Origin: Acanthaster planci
Lineage: Eukaryota; Echinodermata; Asteroidea; Valvatida; Acanthasteridae
Direction of reading: 5' to 3'
NCBI RefSeq assembly: GCF_001949145.1
Contig: NW_019091688.1
Span: forward strand, 1 to 64,000
DNA length: 64,000 nucleotides
Each line of letters opens with the position of its first letter. Position 1 is the first letter of the stretch. A program made the position numbers and the translations under genes. The notes under the pieces were generated by a model. The model was not told the DNA's origin, did no database searches, and saw only the letters and a program-made list of their open reading frames with translations. This document shows, in pieces, positions 25,071 through 43,700 of this stretch.

Positions 25071-28000
25071 TGTCTCAAGGAATTGTACACCTTGTCTTTG
25101 GGTGGGGGCCTTGTGCAATGTGCATAATCCAAGCTCTATTACCGTGTCAGATCCTGGCAAAATTCTCAGATTAGAGAAGGCTGGCCTGACAGGAAAGTTC
25201 CAGCAGGCAGAGCCAACAAGGCAATCTTTAACCTCTCAATTGGTAAAAAATGCACTCGTTGCACGAGTATGGCCACAAACTTTAACGTTTCAAAAGAGAG
25301 GGATCCCATCCAGCACTAACTTATTCTTCAAGTCATGATCTACTATGATTATTTTAATGACAGATTGGATGAAAGGATCCATTGCTAGAGGTGGGGCATT
25401 TCATCTATCATTAAAGGAATTTGTCCTTTCCACTGCACCAATGTGAAACAGTATGAATTTGATTATGTACATGTACGTCTATGAAAATACATGTCAACAA
25501 AAATTGAAATTTACTTTTGAATTTAAGCAATAAGGATTATTTTATTTGACCCAAATCAAATTGTGGCGAGACCAAACAGTAGACTACATGTATGCCTTTT
25601 TCCAGACTTTGCTAAGGTCAAGAGTTAATTGCCAATCTCTGGTTTGTTTTTTAACAGACCACTCATGCTTTGACATTCAGAAGGGGTTAGGGTTTTCAAG
25701 ACGTATTGACACTACTGAGTTTTTCCTGCTCCCCGAAAGTGATCCCACATCCTTCAGAAAATTTTGTTCCCTGAAAGTGAGCCGACCATGATGCATCCTA
25801 TGAAAAATCATGCAATAGTGCCAGCAGCTTTTTTTTCCTGCACAGACGAGACATTGGTTTCAAAAGGTGTCGTTCAAACATGCGCTTAATACAACACAGA
25901 ATTACCTTATTTCATGATGATCACACAACGCTTTGCAGAGTTTTTCAATAAAGGTCAAGTACCTATATTAAGCCCAAACTTTCACATTAATTTACAACCC
26001 GTGCTGTGTTAGTCCCTCTTATGATGAGACTTTACAAAACTAAAATACAAGTGGGAGATGGGCCAAGTACTTGACAGTTTCTTGTAAGAGGAGGTGGTGT
26101 TAAAAACAGAGGAGACTGCTAATTGCCATGTAACTCATGTTATCCCGATTCCCAAGTCATGCTATATTTATGTGAATATACATGTACTACAGCAATGACC
26201 TTAACAGCTGTAGCTGTGTAGAAGTGTGTTCACATCTGTGATGCCTCTCACATGTACATGTAATGTCATTCCTGTATCAACCCCATTTAGTTGGGGGCCA
26301 CACAGAATTATAATAATGATGGCGTCAGGAAAGAAGAATGATCCTGAGAATGTTGTGACTTCATGAGACGGTCTGCTGTTCCAGTCAAATTATAGTTGTA
26401 TGCATAATGGTGAGAACTACAATGTATGTAGCCCTGGTTGATTTCAGCAGCAATGGCAGAAGTTACACCTAAGTAACAGTCATGTCAAATCTACAGTACG
26501 TACATGTACATGTACATGTAACTTTGACAATTGATCAAATCTCGCTCAAACTGACAAATGCTACCCAAAGTAACCAATATATCCACCTGGGCATCACTGG
26601 AAGATGATTTGAAGATTACGAAAATTTGGAATTGAAATGGGTTTTTTTCCTGACAAAAGCCAACGAATCATATATTCCTGAATGTTTCATACGACCTGGA
26701 ATTTGATTAAAGTGTCTTTTACGTGGATGTATGCTAAGAATTTCAATTAGGTCAACCAGCAGGCAAACTACGTATATTGGGTCCAAAAGATGTCGGCAAA
26801 TTTTATGTAAAATTGTCCAACACCCTGAGGCTTCTCATGAGCACGTGTTATCTATCTTAACACGTAAGACTTTTAGCAGAATGGTAGATACGTTTGTGTT
26901 CCTTAAAAAATTGGTGTCTCCCACCAACTTCCCTTTACAATGACAGCCCTACTTATGCAACAGAGAAAGAGAAATAAACCAAAGCAAAACATAAAAACAA
27001 GGCCTCCAGGTGTTTTCACACAAACAACAGGAGATCATATTATGATTGAAAATCTGGTCACTGTGATCAATAACAGGCTCCACGGTAAGCCAAGCAGCAA
27101 GAGAATCCTGCCAGTTCATCAGGTACCAGGGACATTCACGGGAGATGAACGCTTTGTTAGGCACTATTTTGATAGGTGGAGGCTACAAATCTCATTAGGC
27201 AAAATAGCATAACAAACATTTAACCAATCTAATGCTTATACCTTTTTCTTTTTGCAGTTTTGGATTCTGTTGTTTCCTAGAACAACACCTTGGAAAGACA
27301 ACTTGAGCAAAAATCATACACCAGTACATCTACACCTTTGAAGGGAAACTGCACAGGTTTGGTTTTAATAAAAAAAAAAGAACAGAAGGTGAATTTGAAC
27401 TTATATGTGGGCTAACGCAATCAGGAAACCACCCCAGTGCTGTACCCAGAGAGATATATCCAATTCAACATGTACATGTACAGTACGTTGGCAGCTGTCC
27501 CAGTTGATCAATTTTCTTGATAATAGCAGGTTGAGGCCAGAAGCCATGGCACCAGTACAGACAGTATAGCCAAGCCCAAATGACAGTCTAATCCTTGGAA
27601 GCTAAGGTATCAACCAGTGGGATGAATACAAGCACTGATTTTTATTTTGGAGGTACCGATTCTGTGTTTTTCTTCTTTAGACCAAACCATTTTGAAAGAG
27701 TTTTCTAAAAGCTCCACTATCATTTTGGGGGGGAGGCGCATTGAGGCACAAGATTTCCACTTGTGACATCATGGAGTGAAAAAGCTTTCATTATTTCATT
27801 CACTCAAGGGCCTTTCAGATATTGATTCAGGCTAATTTGATTTTGCATAATATGTGCATGCATTCCAAGGTCAGCAGACTGGAATGAACATCAGTGTAAT
27901 TAGTCTCCATGGGATGTGAAGAGTATTTATGTTTGAAACATTTTGATCAACTCGTTGAGTTGTTACTTGGCATGCATGTTCTCATTATTTTCCATGGTCT

Positions 28001-28322
28001 TTAAAGGAAACATGCAGTGGATATTCGGCTCAATGAATTTTAAACAAACAAGATCTGGATACTTTTCATTGGAAGTGAAAAGAAGGCAGTACTTTTTAAT
28101 TCTTAGAAAAGACTTTCAATGTATGCACAAGGGTGTTATTTTGATGTTGTCACACAAGGCATTCCTTGTTAAAAGAGCATAAAAACAGTACAAAAATCAA
28201 TCCTTCAAACTCGCCTACATGTACACTAAGCGATTTTATTGAGAAACACTGGCAACTACACATACATGCACTATTCTCCAAACAAATTGTTCCACACGAA
28301 AACCAACTATAAAAATTGAACC

Positions 28323-28569
28323 TAGGCCATTTTCCAATACTCAACTTCGGCTCCGTCTCAGGCTCCAACTGTTTTTTAACTAGCTGACGTTGAAGCTGTA
28401 AGCGCAGTAATTAGTTTAATAGTGCCACAAAACATCAAATAAGATGCAAGAGAGCCAGAAATTACAGTAATCCAATTTAATTTAAATGCTTCAGGCCCAC
28501 AATCGGGCATTGGTTTTGGGAACAAAGCATGAGACGGAGCCCAAGCCGAGTACTGGAAAAGGGACCTAC
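28323..28569. mobile_element. MITE-like element with about 42-bp imperfect TIRs
   Basis: 28323-28363 and the reverse complement of 28527-28569 share TAGG, TTTTCCA, TACTC, GGCTCCGTCTCA and GCT in order, with scattered mismatches. The element is about 247 bp with an AT-rich middle. A target-site duplication is not clear. Confidence 0.7.
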
Positions 28570-30859
28570 ATGTACTTCAAGAAAATGTGAAAAAAGTGTG
28601 ATATACATGTAACGGTACTAAACCATGGACACACTCCTGTTTTGCCTTGAATGGTGTTGATGCTTTTTGCTCCAAAATGTGGGAATATCCATTAGCACAA
28701 AATCCAAAATGTTGAAATTTCTCTCTTCTACTGCTACAAAGGAGGTGGAAAGTCACTGTTACATTGAAGGCTGTGTTTCATGAATTCAATTCATAAAACT
28801 TATTACCAATCTCTTCAAAGATTCCACCTCAAATTTCTCAAGTTCAATAAGTTTGAAAGTCATAACTACTCATAAACAGGTCTCTGTAGAATAAAAAAAA
28901 ACACATTTCAGCTGGATCGCCGAAAACTGATGGCCTTAAATGATTTCTATTTCTGGTTTTGTGTAAGTGATCATTCTTCTGTGTCTGCTGCATACTATTG
29001 CCAGATCAAGTAACTTGAAGATAAATTGGTAGATAATTCATCAATAAGGTAATTTACAAGTTCCATGCTGTCACAGTTGATGCAAACTCAGCTTAAGTTT
29101 CTTTAGCAATCATTTCAGTCCAACAGATGTTGAAACCCCGGATGTGAAGCTCACTGGAGCTACCAGTAAGAGTCTGGCAAAGGGACCAAACAAGCTTAGA
29201 ATTTTGCTTGCTGCTAACTTGAACAGTAATTCAGCAAAAAAACTGGAAAATAGGGCCAGACGTCCGTCTCAAGTACAAGTCTCACGGCACGAGCAGTTGA
29301 CAAAGTCGAACTGAAGATAGCATCATCTTGTCTCAAAAACTCCCAGACGCATGCAAAGGGGGTGATCACAAAAGAAACAGGAAAAGCTGCACGCTACATG
29401 TACCTGCAGAAAGAAGAGTTTTTACCACAAAGCTTACAAGCCCACCTAGAGCTGAAGTCTCCACTACACAATAAACATTTCACCTGTCACAGTCAACGAG
29501 TTGAGATGGCTTTCACAGTCCCACGTTCTCGTAACATGTGTTAGCAAATTTCAATAGTGACCGTGGGCTGGAAATCAACTAAATGAAATAGCAAGTCAAG
29601 GTTTCTTGTGTTCTCATGACCTAATGTACCACTGTAGCCTGACAAAGTACAACGACCTACCCCATCCCCCCAACAGCTTGTATGTAGATAATGTACATTC
29701 ACATGTACAACAAATTCAGACAGTCCTGCCAACAAACACTGCAGCTTAAGTGCACATGAAAGACCTCACATCCAGAATCCCTTGGATTCTACAATAAATT
29801 CCTCTCCTACAAAACCCTAGTACATGTACCTACAGTGTAGATCTATTAAAATGTACCAGGAGGTCTGGTATTGGTTTGCAGGATTATGAGAGAACACTTC
29901 ATGCCAAATATTATTTCTTGCAAAATGGGGGTTTGGGAGGGCTCAGGAAGGATCCTCCAAAGAAATTTCCTCCAGCCAGGTTTTTCCCTCTCTATTTTCC
30001 CCTTTTTTAAAACCAGGGTACTTGTATAAATGAAATTTAGATGCCAATCTCTTAATTTTTACATACATGTAGGTGAACCCCCAAACAGGATGGCCAAACA
30101 ATCATGCAAATAAAAGAAGGCATGCCAAGTTCAAAAAAAAAGAGCTTTAAGATCAACTGAAAATTACTTTCCTAGCCACTGACCAGTTGTTGTCATATGG
30201 TACCGTACTGTACCTTCCATGAGATTGCTAAATCCTCTTCATTTTCCAAACCTCAGAAGCCACTGTTTACAACATGATAGTTACATGTGTAAAATTATAT
30301 TCAAATTGAAGAAGTAATCCTAGAGGAGAATACACATGTATTGTATATGGATCACGGACGTAAATTTATCTTGTCAACTACCGTAAATTCCTTAAATACT
30401 TATCCAACAAAATAACATGTATTAGTTGAGAGCGCAGGAAGGAATTTTCCCCAATGCATCCCTTTCTATCAGCTGGTGGTAGTACCGTAAGTTGGGACCT
30501 TGACTCTAGTGCTGTTATTCGTTAAAAGAAAGTGTCCCTCTATCACAGAGATTTCTTTTGAAAAGTGGACTTTGTAAGGGTCATATAAAGCTATGTGTTA
30601 CCCTGGTATGGGACTGAAAGCTTTGAAACATCTTTTTTTTGGGTATAACAAGGAATAAACTCACTGAAGTTGGTGACTGACTAAAAAGAGTGCTAATACA
30701 TGAAGTATATTGGAACCATATGGCGTTGTTTTCCGACATCACTGTCTCCACAATAGTGCCGAACATGATCAGTTTCTGTGAAAAACATAATTTGAAACCC
30801 ATGAAATTATTCCTCGTTTTTTTTCCCAATTGCTGATATAACACATGCATAATTATCTT

Positions 30860-31280
30860 AAGGAGTATAACTGCTATGCCAAAGCTTTGCATACCATATT
30901 GGAAAGACACGCACGGCAGCTTAACGACAATAAATTTTATGGCCTTCATTGTCTTGTGTATCAGATTAATTAGGATGTAGATGGGGCCTCGGGAGGCGGG
31001 AGCTGGCAGTAATGGATTGAGATGCCAGGCGACTTCTGAGGCGTGACAGGTTAAAGTCAAGGAGGCATGATGTTGGAGGGATCTAGGAGCGTTAATGAAG
31101 ATGCCACATTGCCAGGGCCTATTCTGAGGTTGATGACAAAATTGCTGTGATTGATTTCACGATATGAGAAAGAGTGTCGCTTAGACAGGTGATAGTTTGG
31201 GGTATTTTTTCTCCATGTGTGAAGCGGAACTGACTCCTTTGTCATTAAGAGACAAAAACTTATGACTGTAGTAAAGAAAC
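30860..31280. promoter_or_regulatory. Candidate enhancer-like block (unproven)
   Basis: This block combines clustered factor-site words: TTTATGG and ATTAATTA (homeodomain type), CATTGTC (Sox type), TGATTGATTT (PBX/HOX type) and AGGTTAAAGTCAAGG (nuclear-receptor DR1 type). It includes a GC-rich core around 30985-31040 in otherwise AT-rich DNA. A 159-aa frame crosses it on the minus strand but does not look like protein. Function is inference; conservation cannot be tested here. Confidence 0.3.
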
Positions 31281-31485
31281 GCATTTACATGTACATGTAT
31301 ATGTATAAGTAAAGGCCCAGCTAGCAGTACACTCCTCTCACTTCAAACAATCTTATCAGAGTATTCCCAGCTGAGGTACTGACAGCAGTAACTAATTTGC
31401 TATGGGAGGAAAATTTCTTCTTCAGCAACAAAAATTTACAAGCTACCATGGACAAACTACTGGACTTGTTCTTCCAACAGGTATA

Positions 31486-31731
31486 TGGGTAATTCCAGAA
31501 ATGAAGGGGCCAAAAGTGTGACATTTTCGTGTCCCTGTTACATCTTACATTGTACCTTTGTTATTTGACATGGACATATCACCAGAATCGTTTTCTAACT
31601 ATTACTATTTGTTTGGCAGGTAATTTGCATTAATTCATCACTCTTGGAAATTAGAAAATGTATTCTGAAAATCATATGTAAGATGTAACAGGGACACAAA
31701 AAAATGGACACCTAATTTCTGGAATTACCCA
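31486..31731. mobile_element. 246-bp MITE with 17-bp perfect TIRs and TA target sites (Tc1/mariner-like)
   Basis: TGGGTAATTCCAGAAAT (31486-31502) is perfectly inverted at 31715-31731. A further perfect 22-bp inverted pair (31529-31550 with 31676-31697), beginning GTGTCCCTGTTACATC, lies inside. TA dinucleotides flank both ends (31484-31485, 31732-31733), as expected for Tc1/mariner-type insertion. It has no coding capacity and looks young, given the perfect repeats. Confidence 0.85.
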
Positions 31732-31870
31732 TATTCATAAGAAGACGATGACAGGTTGGGGTTGATGAAATTTTCAAGCACGTTCAAAACCAATGAAGGC
31801 AACTGAATTTCTTTTCCACAGAGACAAAGTGACAAAGAGCCTGATGTTACATGAATTTCCATTTATAGCG

Positions 31871-31915
31871 CTGTATATATAGTATATATATAGTATATAT
31901 ATATTATATACTTTA
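31871..31915. repeat. (TA)n-rich microsatellite
   Basis: Interrupted TATATA runs of the form GTATATATAGTATATATATAG. Confidence 0.85.
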
Positions 31916-34808
31916 CTGAGAACTTTCTTAACCCACACCAGGATCTTATTTTTTCCAAGCTTCATTTACACTGGTATGATTTATGTACCGGTACATGTAG
32001 CCTATGGGGATGATCTCAGCAACAGGACACCCAATATGCTGTCTTTACATCCAAACCATGCCAACAAGTTATAAAATACATGTATCTGAGTTGCTGGTCA
32101 TAGGGTAAGTCTGACATGATCAAAAGTACGTGTTTACACAGCTTTACACAGTTACACTTAGAAGGATCATGTTTCAACAAAGTGGCTGTCTCAGTCTATC
32201 TGTATCAACAAGCCAATGATATTTGATTAGCCTCACCGAGAAGTGCGATAAAAAATGAAGAAACATAATGCTGGTACTTGCTGCGTTTATCTACGCAGGA
32301 CAGTTGCAAAATTAGCTCTTTTCAAATACATGCGGTAATTCCAATTGCATCAGCAGAGTGGGTGCATGTACAGGTACACCCATTCATGTACACTGTCCTG
32401 ATCAAAAGTCTGCTACAGGCATCACTTGTGAAATTAGAAACTTTGTCACAGCAATACAGATTGTGAAGAAATTAAAAGAGATTTACGGCCAGCTCATTTT
32501 TCAGCATGTGCTGAAACTCTTCAACTGGCTCTACTGGTTCACAGTTCTCATGTTGAAAGCATACTGTTGGCTCAAGATTACAGGAAAGACATGAAAGATG
32601 GAGAAGCATGAGTTGTGCAACATTCATGGGAAGCTAAAAACTAGTCTACTTTCTTCATCCAAAAAGGCCAAATATGCATTGTAAGGAAGGGTCCCAGACA
32701 AACGTATTTGTCTGAACCCATCCTAATGGAAACTTTATGTTTGTTTTGACAGTAAGCTACTAGCATGTTCACCAGGTACTGGTAGCGGAAGATCAATAGA
32801 GTCTTATAATGTAAACAGTTATCTTTGGGCAAACAACTCCACAATCAAACAGTGAAAATAATGAGCCTGATTCTCAGAGATCTGTGATGAAATAAACCGA
32901 TTGTGCCTACTAAAATCACATCACTATGCAGTGTATAGTGGGTATCAACCCCATACAAACAATATAGCTAAGTTACAATATAGTGTCCAGCACATCAACA
33001 GTCCGAGTCTGGTATTTGCCGTCGGCTTTATTTTTGATAAATGATACTTCTGAAACACTTTGCTTTAGGTGCACATTGTGTTTGTTGATACTTAATACCC
33101 ACTACAGGTCACATGACTTAGCGGGTGCAACCGGTCTATTAGACGACAGTAAAACTATCCCCATCCACAAGCACTATTTTTGAGAGAAACAAATTGACCA
33201 CAGCAAATATACCAGTATTACAAACTTGCCACCTGACATAATATTTTCTACAAAAGGAGCTAAATTTACACGAGGTCAGGTACACCAGTCAAATTAACAA
33301 TTTAATTTCACGACCATGTATTATCATATTTATCCTATTCTACCATGCACTCAGGCAAAGAGCACAATCAGTGGCGACAAATACTCTATTCAATTTTTTC
33401 ATTCCTAAAAGGAAAACAAAGCAAAATTTTTCTTCAGAGATAAAATTCATTTGGAACAGGTGTGGCCCGTTATTTGAGACTTTGAATTTCATTTACATGT
33501 AAGCAGGCTTGTTTTATCCGCCCCTACGGTATCAACCAAAACCCTCAAGGAAAACATCAGCGGAAGAAATGTTTTCCTCAATTTAAGATAACCCACCTCC
33601 CATCACGGTCACCTTAAACTAAAGAAAAACAACAGAGACGATGTGTATTTCAGGGAAGCCAGTACCAGGAGTGTGTAAATTATTTAATGACGACTTGGAA
33701 AGCTTTTTCCGGGACATAGAGTACCATTACATGTAGGTGGTCTGCATTTCATTTTGGAGACATCTGAAATAGAAATCTTTCTGCCCAGAGCTGAAGGCAT
33801 AATAATTCCATCATAATTAAATTTTGAACAGCAAAGATTCTCCTTGTCTGAAGAAAATTCATTCTACAACGATTTGCTGCAGGCGCAACATTTTCCCTGG
33901 CACTTAGGCTGGACACAACACTGCTGCCTCAAGTTATTAGCTCTAAGAATATGGGCGCCCGACATTAAACCCAATAGCGCCATATCATTTACTACACATA
34001 CCTTTCTATTAAAATACCTGACATTAACAAATGCCAGACAGGATGTAATCATTCCGTAGGTACCTGCAGATTGCCCTAGGTCGTAGGTATACATATACAA
34101 GCCCATGACTTGTGATACATGTGCCAATATTTTGTGACTGTAACTCCACGAGATAATGTACAGTAAGAAGTTTTTCAAAAACATTCATGAGCTAGTAACC
34201 TGACTGATCTATTACCACAATCACCCCAAGCTACAGGTAACAATTCATCCCAATTCCCATGTATGGAGCTTTGCAGTCGTGGCATTCAGGAAAAACTAAC
34301 TGGGGGTGTTTGATTTGGCAATTAGTCATAAATGTATGCAAGTGTATTCTTCTTGCAAGGGACAGTTGCTAATGCTCTTATCATTTCCTACTGAGGTAAC
34401 GGTACGTTTGTACCATCCTAGTTAATACTGGATCACAATATGCAAAACTCTGTTACCATGGGAAACCAAACTAATAAAAAAGTGTTGAATAAAACAAAAT
34501 TTGCCTAATCTAATTTTTAAGAACTGGAAATGCTCTCAAATTTTGACCAGTCTTACATGACACAAAAAATAAACTATACATATGTTATTTATATTATTCG
34601 TCAAAAGGAGTTCTTGTCAGAGGATTGCTAAATGTATCAAAAATGTGTAAACTATGCATCTTAATATTTCAAAATATACATGTATTTATGTACATGTACC
34701 CACAATATGGTACATCTTAATTTGTTCCTTATTTATGCATCACAGGAGCACAGGATGCATAAGTACATTAATTATGACACCATTTCGCATAAATTGGAAT
34801 CCACTTAC

Positions 34809-40317
<5,509 letters not shown>

Positions 40318-40769
40318 TCCTTCGAAGTTTGAGGTTTCTTCACCGTCAGCGTGGTTCCTGCTGATCTCGCATGCATCATATGCATGCATAAATACAAATT
40401 CTGAAAATTACTATTGTTCAAACCACCAAAATGTTATATCGATAGGTAGAAAACATCCGTTAATTTTTGAAAGGAGAAAATAATTAAATACATTAATATT
40501 GCTCTTACGTCAGATTTTTGTAAAATGCGCAGTTTTATTTTATTATATATTTTCAGATGTTTATATTAAACTGAGAGAGCTCAAGTGGGGGCGCGCGTAA
40601 TTTGTAAGGCCTTAAGGCAGGCCGGCCGCAGACAGGCTGCGCTGGTTTTGCTGCATTCCTCCGTGGTTGCTGCTACTAGCTCGCAGGATAGGAGTGTGGT
40701 GTGGGAAACAGAATCACAAGTTGTTTCTAGATTTTGTGTGGCTCTGCAGATAGTCAACACAGTAGCACC
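40318..40769. promoter_or_regulatory. Divergent promoter between the TMCO6-like gene and MND1
   Basis: The two start codons face away from each other about 450 bp apart. The MND1-proximal part (40585-40690) is CpG-rich, with GGGGGCGCGCG and GGCCGGCCGC. TTACGTCA (40505-40512), a CRE/ATF-type site, lies in the middle. Shared regulation is inferred from spacing. Confidence 0.6.
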
Positions 40770-43700
40770 ATGGTAAATAAGACTTTTATTTTACATTGGG
40801 AAACAATTCATAAAAGAGGTGACTGACGGGGAAGAATTTCAAACGAAACCCGAAGGGCCTTGCGATGTCCTCATGATTATGATCATGGACAGCTTTATAC
40901 ATGGAGGTAGAATCATGCTTTATAAGGTTCATACTCTCCGTCATTCTGTAGGTCCCACATCATCATGATCATCATAATTTATCATATTCATACCATCCTC
41001 TTAAAGTTTAAACTTATCCATGTATCATCAGTTCATGAGGAGAATTAAAATTTGTGGATGTCATGTAAGTAAGACAGAATGTGTTGCTGGCCTTGGCCTA
41101 GGCTTAGGCTATCGTGATCATGCCTGTTGAGAACACTGGAAAGTTGTGAAATGCTAGTGTTGAGTGCAATCTTTGAAAGTGTGCAAATTTTACATTTGCT
41201 CTAAAGGTTTTTTAGAGGGAAGTTAAGTTTAAATTAAGTGTCAACAGGGGAATTTAATAGCTCTTATTCACCAAAAATCTTAAAACTAATGGGCAGAATT
41301 TCATCCATGTCACGGCCAGCCAGCGTGTAACTGTGCCCCATGAGTACATGTACATGGCACATTTTCCATTTTACAAATCATGCGCAGAATTTCAAAAACA
41401 AACCTGACAATGGACCTGACTCTTAAATTCGTGCAAAACGTAGTTGATGTCAGTCTCTTACGTACGACTGTTGCCTGTGATTTATGTACTGCACAATTTT
41501 TATCGCTGTGTGCAATTTTAGTGACAAAATTTGTGGTTGTGCCAAATTTAAAAATTGTGAGTGCCAGTTTAAAATTTGCATACTTTCAAACATTTCACTC
41601 AACACTGGTTTGTATTTTGACCATTGGCTGTCATACACCCATCGCCTACCCCCAGAACTGTAGAGTTTGTTGTCCAGGGGAGTGGCAGACAACGAACACC
41701 ATTGCTCTGGGGGTAATGCACAAGATCATAAGTAAGACAATTTAGTCTAGGTTAATATCAAGGCCAGTTTTGTCACATCATTTTTAAAGCCCTGGTCACA
41801 AACATAGTTGGCCACTTAGGTGTGGTTTTCTGGTGTAAGTTGCATGGACTGGGGCCATGGACGGGGAATGGGAGAAACCGCAGCGCATTTAACACACTTC
41901 TGTTTTTTCCTCCAAAAGTCAAAAAAGCGAGGACTCAGCTTGGAGGAGAAGAGACAAAAGATGATGGAGATCTTCTTTGAAAGGGTAACCCACGGAATTT
42001 AAATGAGGCATTTCTAGAAAGTCTAGGTGTGTTAAGTAGAATGTAATCCAGTGTTGTGAGCAAGACATTGAATTAACCTAGTATTTGAAGTTAAGTTTCT
42101 TTTTGGGATATCCACTGGAAGGTTTCCATCATGCCCTGACTACAAAAAAAAGCAAAAGTTGAGAAGCTATTCTGTGGGTTATACATGTGCAGCACACAGT
42201 TATCCCAAATTCACATTTCTTTTTGTTCATCCTACAGAAAGACGTTTTTCAGTTGAAGGAGTTGGAGAAAATTGCACCAAAGACAAAGGGCATAAGTGAG
42301 TTTTAAAATCCACCTGTAACAGTGGTTAATTGATCAAGTGTGGTACAGTCTATCACAAGGCATTGCGTCATGTCCTAAGCTACATGTATTACCATGGACT
42401 GTGGTAAGAATATTCCTTTGCCATTACTCGCCTTGTTACTTGTGAATGGCCTTGGGAAAAGACTTGGGATGGCTTTGACTGCAATACTGGAATGGAACGT
42501 GCTAGTCTATGCATATTGTTCAGTCAAGTCCTAAAATACTGATTTTTGGTAAAATGTTATGCATTGTATTTCTGTGCTTCAAGTTGCCTCTTTCTGTTCC
42601 TTTATGAAAGCCTCCATGTCAGTGAAGGATGTGGTGCAGAGTTTGGTCGATGATGGAATGGTGGACTCTGACCGAATAGGAACATCCAACTATTTCTGGG
42701 CTTTCCCAAGTAAAGCCAGCAATGCTGTGAGTTGAACATGTGATGCCTGAATGTGACTTGAGGCTTTTATTATTGTGGATGATGCTTCAGTACGTATGCC
42801 CCACCGGTTGTAGTCTAGGGTTGATGAAGGGCATCATAAATGTGCCTGATACAGCCTTCTTCTGCAGGAGGCTGTTATCACAACGAACCACACCACGCCC
42901 ACAATCTGCCAGCAATCTGGTTCATGAGCGTAGTGCGATTTGTTGTAGAAGCGTCCCCCTTGATAGCACCGTTGGTATATCCCCCCCTCGCCCCACTCCA
43001 TAACAAAGTCTGGAAACGCTTGATAGCTAACTCTCATGGCAGTTATGCAGTAACTCGCAAAATAAGGCTGCATCTGCATCTGTTTGCTGGGTGTAGGTCT
43101 CTGTCCATTGGAAATATGTAGGAAGGCACTGACAGCAGACGCAGCCACTGCCTTGGTGGAATCCTGACTTGAATGCGACCTAAGAAACAACTCTCCACTG
43201 AATAAAAAGCTTGCTGGATAGGTCCGTACTAAAACACCAAAACCCTGATTCTTTCGTTCTTTCTTTTGTTTCTTATTAGTGATTTTCAATTAAGTTGGTG
43301 GTACACCTTACAATAGAGCCGTCTTCCTCATAACGTCTTTTGTTACAGAGAAAGAGAAAGCTAGATGATCTGACCACAGCCCTGGAGGGAAGTGAGAAGA
43401 AAAGAGCAACAACAAAGAAGCTCATCACCAAGGCTACCATAGGGAAAGAGAATACTGTAAGTCCTACGTTCCACAAGAAAATTTTGTAAAAGTACACCTA
43501 GCAGGGTGCAAGAGTGTATTATTATGCCCCTCTGTAATTTACGGAAATCGTGGATGAGGAAGGTAGTGTAAAGCAAATATGCAAGGATTTCCTGTGTGCT
43601 TGATCCGTGATTTTTTCTTACTTAATCTTGTCCTTTATGCTTATTTTGATTTGATTTTATCTGCGATCTGTACTCATTTTAATGCTATTTTTAATTCTTG

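Larger units (their letters stand above)
15534..34700. other. Gene-poor DNA rich in foldback elements
   Basis: No convincing gene. It holds the elements listed separately at 18225, 20667, 24459, 28323 and 31486, and a palindrome at 25049. GC-richer, possibly regulatory blocks lie at about 16260-16480, 19230-19500 and 30860-31280. TACATGTA is especially dense. Open frames of up to 159 aa (30581-31060, minus) have no recognisable domain. Confidence 0.55.

Noticed and set aside
30581-31060. 159-codon open frame, minus strand
   Set aside because: No domain, low-quality composition, no splice signals or Kozak support. It overlaps a block that looks more like regulatory DNA.
42834-43289. 151-codon open frame, minus strand, in MND1 intron 4
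   Set aside because: Starts in a Lys-rich low-complexity stretch, has no recognisable transposase or other motif, and lies inside an intron. Kept only as a possible old repeat.
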